Below, piece after piece: positions 16,175-24,265 of a stretch of DNA of 25,846 bases. Each line of letters starts with the position of its first letter. Positions within the stretch are counted from its first letter, which is position 1. Origin of the DNA: a virus; the IMG/VR virus record IMGVR_UViG_3300030116_003226, positions 1 to 25,846 of that record; one strand, given 5' to 3'. The notes under the pieces are model-generated. The model searched no databases. It had not been told where the DNA came from and was given only the letters and a program-made list of their open reading frames with translations. The position numbers and the translations under genes are program-made.

Positions 16175-19100
16175 CTACACTGATGTCTGGTTCATCGGGA
16201 CTCCCGAATCAATTAACTGTCTTACTACGCTATCGCTAATCGTTGATACTGCTTGTTCAAAGGTAAGACCATAAAAGTTATTGGTCATTACCAATTCGAC
16301 GTTTGAGTAAAGGTTTTCAACACCTTTGTTCACCACTTGTTTCATCATATCGCCACTCATGTATGACGATTTGCCTCCAAAGAATAATTCCTCTCGTGCA
16401 TTGGCAAATGACCTCATTTTTTCTTCGGCACTTGTAAATCCGTCGGCAATACCATCTCCCATAGCAGTTGCACTGTCTTCAATAAACGAGAACCCAGTTC
16501 CTAACTCTTCTAGCGCAAAGAAAATGTTGGCATATGCAGACCTTGCTGTGCTACTAAACCTTACGGTGTCTTTACCCATTTTTGCATAAATTTCCTCGAA
16601 TGTCAAGCCTGTCATAGTGGCTACATCTTGGAGTGTCATTTCTTCTCGAAGTACTTCACGTTGTTCTCTGCTAAGTTGATTACGAAGTCCTTCACCACCA
16701 CCCTGAAATGTTCGACTACTGTCTGTAAATACTCCTAAGTCATCATAGTCTAGTCCAAATAGGTCTCCATATTGTGAGATAAAGGCGTTTTTACCTCCAA
16801 AGTTAATGTTCTTTCCTAAATCGAGGTCTATTCCCGTATCTAGGTGACCTTGCAAATCCTGCTCAAACAATGCAATCAAATGACCCGCTTGAGCCTTTCC
16901 TTCATCGACTGGGTAGTCAAACTCCATCGACAAAACACCTTCACCGATTCTAACGGTTCGCATTTGGTTGATTGTCGAACTAAAGTTGTCTAGGGCGTTG
17001 ATTTGGTCTTGGATTCGAGAATAAAACGGATCGTCCTCAGAAAATCCTGCTTGTGTTTGTCGTAGCGATTCTTGCTTTGCTTCCGCAGCCGATACCAAAG
17101 CCGTCATTTCCTCTAGGGATGCGGAGGTTAGGTCGATGCTAGCACCGAATTGTTCTGCGATTGTCGATGGGACTTCGAGGTTTTGTGCATCCTCCAACGT
17201 CAATTTTGATAGTAGGTCAGATGTAGTCTGCAACGATGCATTCAATGTGTCTATTTGGTCGGTTGCATCTTTGCCCTTTGAAAATAACTTGACAAGACCA
17301 ATAGTGACAATTGATAAAGCACCAGCAATACCAAGCATTTTTAAGCCATGCATTGCCATTGTCATTTTTGTAAATTCTTGAGCTGCCCCTGCTGCTGCAG
17401 CACCCATCGCTGTTGTTGAAATTGTCATTGCAGTCATTTGTAGTATTGCGGGAAGCATGGCTGCCGTCATCAAAACCATAGATGCAGTGGCACTATCCTG
17501 ATCGTCTCCTATAAATCCTAATGCCATAGATGCTATACCGAGTTGCATACTTAATTTTGACATAGCAATGCTCATCCGATTGATTTCAATAGTAGCAACC
17601 TTTCGACCCTCCATGTGGGCTCGTTCTGTATACATATTTTGTAGAGTCATTGCGTGATACGCATCTTGGATAGCAACGCCCTCCGCTAATTCTTGATTTA
17701 GCATTTCGAGTGCAGCATCCATTTGGATTGTGTGATTTCTTAAGTCGTCTAGTGTCAAACCAAGCTCCATGACGGCATACTTATTTTCGTCGTAGAGTTG
17801 TTTAGCACGTTCTAAATCCATAATCTCCTTTTGTCTGGCAGTCAAACCTGCTTCAAACTGTGCAATTACCTTTTGCCTTTCTATTTGACCTTCTCTTATC
17901 TTTTTATTTTCTTCCTCTAATTTACCTATTGCCTTTTCACTCAACACCATATCGGTTCTTCTGTTTCCTTGTGCTCTTCCAGTGTAGTAAAGCTGTGCAT
18001 CATGTTGGGCTAGTATTGCCTTATTTATAGCATATTCTTTTGCTTTTTCTATGTGCTTAGATTTCAGTGCTTTAATTAGATTTTCAGTATTCATGGTTCG
18101 GCTATGCAATTCTGCGGTAACATAAGGAACCATTCCTAAAGCAGTCTTTTGTAAGTCTTGCTCTATTTTTAATTGTTGAGTGTATGCATAGTGAAATGCA
18201 TTTAATTTTATTTGCTTTTCCAACTGAGCACCTGACATGCCAGTTACTTTCAGTGCGTTGAGCTCGGCTTGACGTGCCTTTATTTTGTCAAGGATTTGAA
18301 CTTCTTGCTCACGTAGTAAGTTACCTTCTTCTTCCAAAGCATTTACCTTTTGCTTGGTGTTTCCTATTTCATGTTCTTTGATGGCTATACTCTTTGCCAT
18401 ATGCCCCATGAATTTTTGGTTTTGAAGTGTGATACCAGAAAAGAGTCCTTGTTTTCGATAACTGTCGGTTCGGACAATTTCTTCACCATTGATTGCCCTT
18501 AGAATTGTTTTATGTGTTGCCATAGCAATGTTAACTGACTTCATTTGCATGAAGGCATTCATAAACGTGCCAAAAATTTGACCGTATTGCTGCATTTTGA
18601 TAATGTAGGCTGTTATGTGTTCTAGGACAGTATTGCCACCCATTACCGCTGCAAGTGCTACGTTGAATTGATTTGTTCGTTCGGTGGCCTTAGTCATTGC
18701 GGGAAGGAGTTGTTGACCTATTTGTGCCTTGATTAACTTTTGTTGTTCCAATGCAGCCTTATATGCAATCGCTGCATCTTCGGTTCTCAAATTTACTTCT
18801 TCTTGTGCCGTAGCCTGATTTTCCATAGCACCCGCTGCTAGTTCTGAAACACGTGCCTGGTTTTCAATCAACTTGACCAATCGAACATAGTGGTCGTTAC
18901 CTGCAACGGTTTGCACAAGGTTCTGTCGTTGTTGCTCCGTTAGGCTAGGGTATATCTTGTTTATGTCCTCTAGAATGTCGCTAAGGGATCGCAATGCACC
19001 ATTGGCGTCATGTGTGTTGACTCCATGTGATTTTAGGAGGTCGTTGTTGTCTTTGATGTTTGAACCTAATCGAGCGTAAATCATACGCAAAGCACGACCC

Positions 19101-19828
19101 GCTTTACCCTGCTCCTCACCCGCTTCTACTAGAACCGCAGACATTGCTGCCATGTCGGCAATAGACTCGCCCGTAATGTGGGCTTGTGCTGCGAATTGGT
19201 TCATAATGAAAATCAATTGCTTCATTGTAGCAACGGACGTGTTTTCAACGGTGTTGAGCTGATCCATTACTTCCATTGTATTTCCTAGAACGGTGGCTCG
19301 TTGGTTTTCGGCAGAAAGATGTCGGAAAGCACCTTCCTCCATGTCACCATACATGAATTTGGTTTGTTGCTGTAGGTTGATAAGACCTTTCATAGCCTCG
19401 TCGGTGCTCATACCACCAATCAATGCGAATTTTTGACCGAGTTCGGTTGCTACGTCGATTGATTCTTGACCAATCAATGCCGACAACTGCGCCATCTTTG
19501 CACCCGCACGTAGGGAATCGTCGGCTGCTAAACCAAACGCTACACCCGTTTGCATAATGTTTTTTTGTAGAGCTTCGGTTCCTCGTCCCGCAAACTTCTC
19601 GAACTCCAATGTCGCCTCGGATAGTGCTACACCAAGTGGGACAACCTCACGAGTAAGGTTTCCAATCATTTGTCCTATACCCGCAAACGACTGAACAATA
19701 GAATCAACCGAATCCAAAATAACGGACTCTAGAACGGTGGTTGCAGCCTTGCTATCCGCTAGGAGTCGCTGCGCATTGAATGTTCCCAAAACGTCGAAAA
19801 AGACTCGTGGGCCACCAACCTTACCCAT
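16175..19828 (-). CDS. Tail tape measure protein
   Basis: 1217 aa, with a strong ribosome site AAGGGGGGTG before ATG 19828. Residues about 70-330 match the TP901-type tape measure core: stretches such as AAQAHITGESIADMAAMSAV, EEQGKAGRALRMIYARLG and a GALRSLSDILEDI segment. Residues about 430-720 are long charged helices likely to form coiled coils. A strongly hydrophobic region lies near 770-855 (IASMALGFIG, MLPAILQMTAM, GIAGALSIVTIGLVKLF), typical of the membrane-interacting part. The protein sets tail length: a full helix of 1217 residues at 0.15 nm each would allow a tail of up to roughly 180 nm. It follows the tail assembly chaperone genes, as in siphoviruses. Confidence 0.93.
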   Translation of the reverse strand: MGKVGGPRVFFDVLGTFNAQRLLADSKAATTVLESVILDSVDSIVQSFAGIGQMIGNLTREVVPLGVALSEATLEFEKFAGRGTEALQKNIMQTGVAFGLAADDSLRAGAKMAQLSALIGQESIDVATELGQKFALIGGMSTDEAMKGLINLQQQTKFMYGDMEEGAFRHLSAENQRATVLGNTMEVMDQLNTVENTSVATMKQLIFIMNQFAAQAHITGESIADMAAMSAVLVEAGEEQGKAGRALRMIYARLGSNIKDNNDLLKSHGVNTHDANGALRSLSDILEDINKIYPSLTEQQRQNLVQTVAGNDHYVRLVKLIENQARVSELAAGAMENQATAQEEVNLRTEDAAIAYKAALEQQKLIKAQIGQQLLPAMTKATERTNQFNVALAAVMGGNTVLEHITAYIIKMQQYGQIFGTFMNAFMQMKSVNIAMATHKTILRAINGEEIVRTDSYRKQGLFSGITLQNQKFMGHMAKSIAIKEHEIGNTKQKVNALEEEGNLLREQEVQILDKIKARQAELNALKVTGMSGAQLEKQIKLNAFHYAYTQQLKIEQDLQKTALGMVPYVTAELHSRTMNTENLIKALKSKHIEKAKEYAINKAILAQHDAQLYYTGRAQGNRRTDMVLSEKAIGKLEEENKKIREGQIERQKVIAQFEAGLTARQKEIMDLERAKQLYDENKYAVMELGLTLDDLRNHTIQMDAALEMLNQELAEGVAIQDAYHAMTLQNMYTERAHMEGRKVATIEINRMSIAMSKLSMQLGIASMALGFIGDDQDSATASMVLMTAAMLPAILQMTAMTISTTAMGAAAAGAAQEFTKMTMAMHGLKMLGIAGALSIVTIGLVKLFSKGKDATDQIDTLNASLQTTSDLLSKLTLEDAQNLEVPSTIAEQFGASIDLTSASLEEMTALVSAAEAKQESLRQTQAGFSEDDPFYSRIQDQINALDNFSSTINQMRTVRIGEGVLSMEFDYPVDEGKAQAGHLIALFEQDLQGHLDTGIDLDLGKNINFGGKNAFISQYGDLFGLDYDDLGVFTDSSRTFQGGGEGLRNQLSREQREVLREEMTLQDVATMTGLTFEEIYAKMGKDTVRFSSTARSAYANIFFALEELGTGFSFIEDSATAMGDGIADGFTSAEEKMRSFANAREELFFGGKSSYMSGDMMKQVVNKGVENLYSNVELVMTNNFYGLTFEQAVSTISDSVVRQLIDSGVPMNQTSV

Positions 19829-19867
19829 AGCACACCCCCCTTACTTACTCCATATATGCTCGCATAT

Positions 19868-20143
19868 CTAAATCTGGCCTGTGGCTATTTTAAATGCCTC
19901 GTCATCTGATATACGAGCCTTTTGTGCTTGAGCCCTCGCTTGTTTGCGACGAGCCATCATGCCCTTTGTTCGGCTAGAAATGCCATCCGAGTCGGATGCA
20001 TTCTTTTGACTTGCTTCTTTTATTTGAAGTGAAATTTCACTAGCGATTTCAAGGTCGAGTTCCATCCTATACTTTCCTCCAACCCCATGATATTTTTCGT
20101 AGAGGTCGGAAGGGACTACGCCTTTGAAAGCACTGGCTAACAA
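19868..20143 (-). CDS. Tail assembly chaperone, frameshifted second part (gpT-like)
   Basis: The open frame is -1 relative to the preceding gene. It has only a TTG (20143) near the junction and no ribosome site there. The frame is open upstream to about 20190, so a -1 shift at 20167-20173 would join it to the first chaperone and add GIFPRVAPLLASAFKGVV before a 91-aa body. The body has a helix-rich middle (ELDLEIASEISLQIKEASQK) and a basic patch (RTKGMMARRKQARAQ). In many siphoviruses this extension recruits the tape measure protein. Internal initiation at ATG 20065, which has GGAGG upstream, could also make a 65-aa form. The gene sits directly before the tape measure gene. Confidence 0.7.
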   Translation of the reverse strand: MLASAFKGVVPSDLYEKYHGVGGKYRMELDLEIASEISLQIKEASQKNASDSDGISSRTKGMMARRKQARAQAQKARISDDEAFKIATGQI

Positions 20144-20148
20144 TGGCG

Positions 20149-20505
20149 CTACTCGGGGGAAGATCCCAAAGGGATTGCCCCATCCTCCTCATCGCCTCGA
20201 ACGAATGCTAATACACGACGAGCCTCAAACGAGTTCAAATCGTCAATGGTGATTGTTTCATCTAGGATGCACTTAGGTAGCCATTGTTCCATTTGGTGCT
20301 CGATACCGCCACCCAACGCTTCAACAATGTCTAGGAACTCGTTGTTTTGTTCTTCTGTCCACTTTGTAGGATCTCCAAACTCACGGCACTTGCGAACCGC
20401 TTTCGCTTGGATAGATTCGATTCTGACCTTTTCCCGTCCAGACGCTTGTCGCACCCAGATTTTTGTTCCGTCGTCTAATTCAATTTGCTTCTTTAGCACT
20501 GGCAT
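20149..20505 (-). CDS. Tail assembly chaperone, first part (gpG-like)
   Basis: 118 aa, starting inside the end of the preceding 57-aa gene. It begins with a beta hairpin (IELDDGTKIWVRQASGREK), then helices with TEEQNNEFLDIVEALGGGI and WLPKCILDE, and ends acidic (RGDEEDGAIPLGSSPE). Size, composition and position between tail tube and tape measure genes fit the first tail assembly chaperone of siphoviruses. A canonical slippery heptamer lies seven codons before the stop; frameshifting would give a fusion of about 212 aa. The chaperone coats the tape measure during tail assembly and is not part of the virion. Confidence 0.75.
   Translation of the reverse strand: MPVLKKQIELDDGTKIWVRQASGREKVRIESIQAKAVRKCREFGDPTKWTEEQNNEFLDIVEALGGGIEHQMEQWLPKCILDETITIDDLNSFEARRVLAFVRGDEEDGAIPLGSSPE
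20167..20173 (-). other. Candidate -1 ribosomal frameshift site C CCT TTG
   Basis: On the minus strand the heptamer CCCTTTG fits X XXY YYZ (X=C, Y=T, Z=G) and is in the correct phase of the first chaperone frame (codons CCT TTG). The -1 frame is open from just after a TGA at about 20191-20189 through the second chaperone frame. The site sits within ATCCC-TTT-GGGAT, a 5-bp hairpin, and is followed by a second small stem GGGA-TCT-TCCC. A run of five C just before the stop is a weaker alternative site. Confidence 0.65.
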
Positions 20506-20653
20506 CTTTCTTCACACTCTTCTTTGCTTTGCTTTTCTTTGCCTTTTCGACAAGGTTGTAGCGCACTACACCCTCTGGTGCGTCTGGGTCTAATCTGTAG
20601 ACATCACCGTTTTTATCAGTCCATTCTTCAATGGTATGTTCATCACAACTCAT
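20480..20653 (-). CDS. Small lysine-rich tail-module protein
   Basis: 57 aa from ATG 20653, with the ribosome site GAGGTGA 5 nt upstream. The first half is acidic with a short beta-like part (EEWTDKNGDVYRLDPDAP). The second half is strongly basic (VEKAKKSKAKKSVKKD). Its last 26 nt overlap the first chaperone gene in another frame. I recognise no family. The clear ribosome site and tight packing between two genes argue that it is translated. It may be a small tail or DNA-binding protein; position gives no more. Confidence 0.65.
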   Translation of the reverse strand: MSCDEHTIEEWTDKNGDVYRLDPDAPEGVVRYNLVEKAKKSKAKKSVKKDASAKEAN

Positions 20654-20663
20654 TTAATTCACC

Positions 20664-21128
20664 TCAGGCTTGGCCTTCAATGTATTCAACATAAAGTCGG
20701 ATTTTACCTGCCGTCAAATCGGCAGTTGCGATAGTAGCGAGAACAGTTGAAGGAACGGCTGACTTTAGTGGCAAGTCGTTTGCCGTGTTTAGGACTACAC
20801 CAGCACCTAGACTGCCCTTTGCGGTTGCACCAACAAATGCATCGGTGTTAGCAACAATCCCAAGTGCTACGGTTGCTGAACCACCCGATGTAACCGCTGT
20901 TTCAACTTCTGCATAAGCGTTGGTGATGATTGCGTTACCAGGAATTGTTTGTGCTGTGCCATCTTCGGCAGTCATGGTCAAAGACCCAGCAGAACCGCCT
21001 AGTGCAGCAAAATCATAAAGGAAAGTCAAGAACTTAGGAAGTCCGTGTGCAGTCTTTGCGTTCGTTACCGAATCATCCTGTAGGTGAGCGGTTCGGATTA
21101 CTTTGTTTAGGTATCGGTTATAAGGCAT
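20664..21128 (-). CDS. Small beta-rich virion protein
   Basis: 154 aa. AAGGGGA lies about 7 nt before ATG 21128, and a TATA-like TTTAATATAG at about 21164-21174 on the minus strand could start a separate transcript. After a short helix (MPYNRYLNKVIRTAHLQ) the body is a beta-rich Ala/Thr/Gly domain: LYDFAALGGSAGSLTM, then IPGNAIITNAYAEVETAV, SGGSATVALGI, and a C-terminal DLTAGKIRLYVEYIEG. This pattern recurs in small structural proteins of marine phages, often taken as capsid or fibre decoration. Here it lies inside the tail module, so it could decorate the tail or tail fibres. The structural role is inferred from pattern. Confidence 0.6.
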   Translation of the reverse strand: MPYNRYLNKVIRTAHLQDDSVTNAKTAHGLPKFLTFLYDFAALGGSAGSLTMTAEDGTAQTIPGNAIITNAYAEVETAVTSGGSATVALGIVANTDAFVGATAKGSLGAGVVLNTANDLPLKSAVPSTVLATIATADLTAGKIRLYVEYIEGQA

Positions 21129-21179
21129 GTTTTAGTCCCCTTGTTTTTTCTTAGTCTCCTTTGGCTATATTAAATCATC

Positions 21180-21377
21180 TCACTGGTCCTCGTATGTGAC
21201 GTAGGCCGTTACACGGTTGTTGTGCTTGTTCTTGACAATAGAGATGTCAATAATTTTATCACCGTTGGCAAAGTCGGATCCTCGCAACGATGCTTGGAGT
21301 TGTGCATCAATTGTTGACATATCGCCACTAACCTGAACAACGGTCAGTTTGGACTTGTCGGCTATTTGGTGGCTCAT
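21180..21377 (-). CDS. Small protein of the tail operon, unknown function
   Basis: 65 aa from ATG 21377 with GAGGTGA close upstream, 9 nt after the tail tube stop. Predicted fold is alpha/beta: a first strand KLTVVQVSG, a helix TIDAQLQASLRG, then two strands KIIDISIVKN and RVTAYVTYED. No family is recognised. Tight spacing places it in the tail tube operon. Confidence 0.6.
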   Translation of the reverse strand: MSHQIADKSKLTVVQVSGDMSTIDAQLQASLRGSDFANGDKIIDISIVKNKHNNRVTAYVTYEDQ

Positions 21378-21386
21378 CTAATCACC

Positions 21387-22430
21387 TCAAATAGTAGCGG
21401 TGTTGTTAATGATAGTAAGGTCGGCCATCTTTTTGTTTGTGGTTTCGTCAAAGAGGGCGGTAAAGTTAAGGGAGTATGATTGTGTGTCACGACCCGAAAC
21501 GGTGCTAGTAGGTGCTTCCCACTGAACCTTGTAAATCTTTAGGACTAGGCTGGTTGTGGATGATGCCGTAAATGTAAGTGTGATAGCAGGGTTTGTTCCT
21601 GATGGGTCAAAAAGACTGTTTGTGCCACCGTCAATAATATCACCGTAAAGTGGCTCATCGACGGACGTTGAATGTAGTGGTGCTAGGAACTCGATTGAAC
21701 CCGTAATCTCACGGAGTTGTGGTGGTGCTTCACGGACGCATGTGTCGCTTCCCAAAGAGAATGAAGCATCGACGTCACGGTTTAGCCCAATATCTAGGCT
21801 AACACTTCGCACGTTGGTTGATGCTGTTCCGTTGTTCTTGAAGTTAACGGCTGCAGATTGGAAGTGAACTGGTTCACCAGCGTCAGGAACCGTTGAACCA
21901 CCTTCGTTTGAAAGGTTTGCTGGGGAAGTAATGCTGTCCTCGCCCTCCGCCTTTCCTACAAAGTCAGCGGAAAGCATAACATACTCACCGACGTTTGCTT
22001 GAAGTCCAACACGGTTTAGGCTCATGGATGAATAGGAATGCTCCTTTTCATCACGTTGAATTAGGATGTGGTAAACAGGGAATGATTCGGCAGCAGCTCG
22101 ACCATTGTCGTGTGTGATTTCCGTCATAACGTGAGTGTATGGGCCAGATCCACTTGTGCTAACGGATGGGAAAATACCCTTTAGCAAAAGGGCAGTAAAG
22201 CCCGAATCATCGAGTGCCATGTTGATTGAACCTTCGGAATATCGCTTTCCTGTTTTTGTGGTTGTTGCACCATAGCGAGTCATGTCCGCTCGTGCGCTGA
22301 CGTCAAAAAGTGTGTTAAATGATTCGTCATCAATCAGTCCGAAGAATGCCGTTCCCGACCCAACTGTTCCGAATGATGTTTGTTGTTTCATTATGATTCC
22401 ACGATTGCCTGTTCCGATTGTGTAAGCCAT
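21387..22430 (-). CDS. Major tail tube protein
   Basis: 347 aa from ATG 22430; the in-frame TTG three codons earlier lacks support. The N-terminus IIMKQQTSFGTVGSGTAFFG, with the following RYGATTTKTGKRYSEGSI, resembles the first strands of siphovirus tail tube proteins. The middle contains YSSMSLNRVGLQANVGEYVM and a second copy of the beta-sandwich strands (VSLDIGLNRDVDASFSLG). The end (QSYSLNFTALFDE) is typical of the same fold. Two-domain tube proteins of about 350 aa are usual in phages with this gene order. It polymerises into the hollow tail tube. It has a promoter-like element 36 nt upstream, consistent with high expression. Confidence 0.8.
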   Translation of the reverse strand: MAYTIGTGNRGIIMKQQTSFGTVGSGTAFFGLIDDESFNTLFDVSARADMTRYGATTTKTGKRYSEGSINMALDDSGFTALLLKGIFPSVSTSGSGPYTHVMTEITHDNGRAAAESFPVYHILIQRDEKEHSYSSMSLNRVGLQANVGEYVMLSADFVGKAEGEDSITSPANLSNEGGSTVPDAGEPVHFQSAAVNFKNNGTASTNVRSVSLDIGLNRDVDASFSLGSDTCVREAPPQLREITGSIEFLAPLHSTSVDEPLYGDIIDGGTNSLFDPSGTNPAITLTFTASSTTSLVLKIYKVQWEAPTSTVSGRDTQSYSLNFTALFDETTNKKMADLTIINNTATI

Positions 22431-22455
22431 ATATACCAAGCCTCTTGTATTTCTC

Positions 22456-22466
22456 TATTATGGTCA
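22456..22466 (-). promoter_or_regulatory. Candidate promoter of the tail tube gene
   Basis: On the minus strand TGACCATAATA begins 36 nt before ATG 22430. It matches 8 of 11 positions of the ATACCATTATA element used by the plus-strand regulator and polymerase genes. No strong ribosome site precedes the ATG. Confidence 0.5.
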
Positions 22467-22478
22467 GTCTATTTGAAC

Positions 22479-23525
22479 TCATCTTCTCTTTAGATGGGAA
22501 CGTCGCATCATGTCAAACTGTAATTGATGCAAACAAACGATTTCATCATTGTCCAGTTTGTTATCCAATGTCAAATCGTAGGAAAGGATCGAGTCGGTGT
22601 TGAAATCCAACCCAAGGTCTAGCATTATCTCGTCAAACACATCGGATGCAATATCGAGTCCTAGTCGATAGGCATTTTTGTAATTCGATGCACGAGTGGT
22701 AATGTAAATCAAAACCTGATATTGGTTGTCTAGTCGATGACCACCCAATGCCAGTATTTCATTTGCCCGATAAGCCTTTAGGACAACGTGAACGGATGGA
22801 GTGGCAATACGTGAAATCATGTTTGAACTTAGGTCGTAGCCATAAACGATGGATGAGTTGTCAACGAAATTTTTAAGGAATGGTCGTTCCGATGCCTTCA
22901 ACGTCTCGACAATGTTTAGTCCACTACGCAGTAGTGTATCGTTTGTAAAGTCGCTTTGCGAAAACTCGTCGGGTGAAAACGCTCCATCCGTAGTAGCCAA
23001 CACGTTTAGCCATTGAACACTGCCATTTGTGTTTCCCCATGAAATACTACGGGAACTGCCCGATGCGCCCACAAGGGACTTTGAAATGGTGTTTGCATCA
23101 TCATCCTCGTCAATGTCATAGGGATAGACCTTCACATTCCCCGATGCATCCAAAGAAATGCGAATAACCATAGGTTCTGTGGTCAAAGTTAGGTCGGATA
23201 GGGTAACGGTAGTAGCACCTACAATCTTTAGCCCCGTAGCCGTTCCGTTTGATTTCAATTCGACTTTCTTTGTGGCGTTATCTAGTGTTACCAAAACTTC
23301 GTTGTCGTTAGGGATGCTGTTGTATTTAATGACTGCCCAAAATGTGTATGCGTCAGTTGTTGGTGTGTGAGACATTGTTTGATTTGTAACAACCCATGCC
23401 CCACCACTTGCTGATCCACCGACACCTGTTTTTACCCATGCGGTCAATTCACCATGCAATACGGTTGCAGGGTCGCCACCGTTTGTTCTTAATTGCCAAA
23501 AGGACTCTTTATCTGCTACAGCCAT
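22479..23525 (-). CDS. LamG-like domain fused to tail terminator-like protein
   Basis: 348 aa, ATG 23525 overlapping the upstream stop, with AAGGAGG about 10 nt before. Residues about 30-190 form a concanavalin/LamG-like beta sandwich (YTFWAVIKYN, KVELKSNGTA, MVIRISLDASGNVKVYPYD, VQWLNVLATTDGAFSPDEF). Residues about 205-315 resemble tail terminator or completion proteins (PSVHVVLKAYRANEIL, YQVLIYITTRASNYKNAYRL, then IASDVFDEIMLDLG). The terminator caps the tail tube and joins it to the neck. The extra lectin-like domain would project from the neck or collar. The gene order, neck protein before and tube after, supports the terminator call. Confidence 0.65.
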   Translation of the reverse strand: MAVADKESFWQLRTNGGDPATVLHGELTAWVKTGVGGSASGGAWVVTNQTMSHTPTTDAYTFWAVIKYNSIPNDNEVLVTLDNATKKVELKSNGTATGLKIVGATTVTLSDLTLTTEPMVIRISLDASGNVKVYPYDIDEDDDANTISKSLVGASGSSRSISWGNTNGSVQWLNVLATTDGAFSPDEFSQSDFTNDTLLRSGLNIVETLKASERPFLKNFVDNSSIVYGYDLSSNMISRIATPSVHVVLKAYRANEILALGGHRLDNQYQVLIYITTRASNYKNAYRLGLDIASDVFDEIMLDLGLDFNTDSILSYDLTLDNKLDNDEIVCLHQLQFDMMRRSHLKRR

Positions 23526-24265
23526 TAACGATACCCTCCTTTCATACCTTGAGGCCCCTTCCTAAATGTTGACGACCTACTCATGTAAGCATCCATAAAT
23601 CGGGGAATCGACTTTGATAACTCAGTATCCATAAATTCCTCGAATATAGCAATGTAATCATAGACCCTTAGTGAACGTCGACCAGTCCCAATACCTGGAA
23701 ACAACCCATTTGGCCTGAACCAGTTTTCCTTTCGACTATTTGTAGGGTTTGGAGTGAAAAGGTTTGAATGTTCAACCTCAGCACCCGTAGCATAAAACAC
23801 TGGGGCATAATCCCATGCAGTCTTTAAGCTATTGTATAGAGATGGAAGTGTTACATCGTAACCATGCATTCTAGAGGCAATTGGCCCACTTTTGTCTCCT
23901 TTGAATGGGTAAGGGAAAATACGTGCTCCCTGAATAACATTAAATCCGCTTTCTTTGCCGATTTTCTCGACCTTTAGGCTGTTTGCTATTCTATTGTATG
24001 ATATGTTTCCAGTGCTGTTACCCAATATCTGACCTTCATACTTGACGGTATCTAATGCTTCCTTTGCCCGCTCGAAAATTTCTTTACCAAGCTCCTTTGG
24101 CATATCATAGACCGTATTGTTAATGAAGTTTCTTAATTCAAAGTCATTCCAACGTAGTCGGCCACTGCTATGACCGCTAGCCTGCGTTACACGAATATCC
24201 CAACCACCAGCGCCACCTCGACGCCAATATGCCTTAGATGAACGACGAACTCCGCTAGTCATCAA
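23525..24265 (-). CDS. Neck / head-tail connection protein (HK97 gp10-like)
   Basis: 246 aa, ATG 24265 overlapping the adaptor stop (ATGA). The N-terminal 25 residues are basic (SGVRRSSKAYWRRGG). A helical part DMPKELGKEIFERAKEALD follows, then SLKVEKIGKESGFNVIQGAR, a helix plus beta pattern seen in minor neck proteins of the HK97 gp10 type. The C-terminus is again basic (MSRSSTFRKGPQGMKGGYR). The context, between the head-tail adaptor and the terminator-like protein, is the usual place of this component. Length is above the usual 110-170 aa, with an insertion rich in Tyr, Pro and Gly in the second half. Confidence 0.55.
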   Translation of the reverse strand: MMTSGVRRSSKAYWRRGGAGGWDIRVTQASGHSSGRLRWNDFELRNFINNTVYDMPKELGKEIFERAKEALDTVKYEGQILGNSTGNISYNRIANSLKVEKIGKESGFNVIQGARIFPYPFKGDKSGPIASRMHGYDVTLPSLYNSLKTAWDYAPVFYATGAEVEHSNLFTPNPTNSRKENWFRPNGLFPGIGTGRRSLRVYDYIAIFEEFMDTELSKSIPRFMDAYMSRSSTFRKGPQGMKGGYR

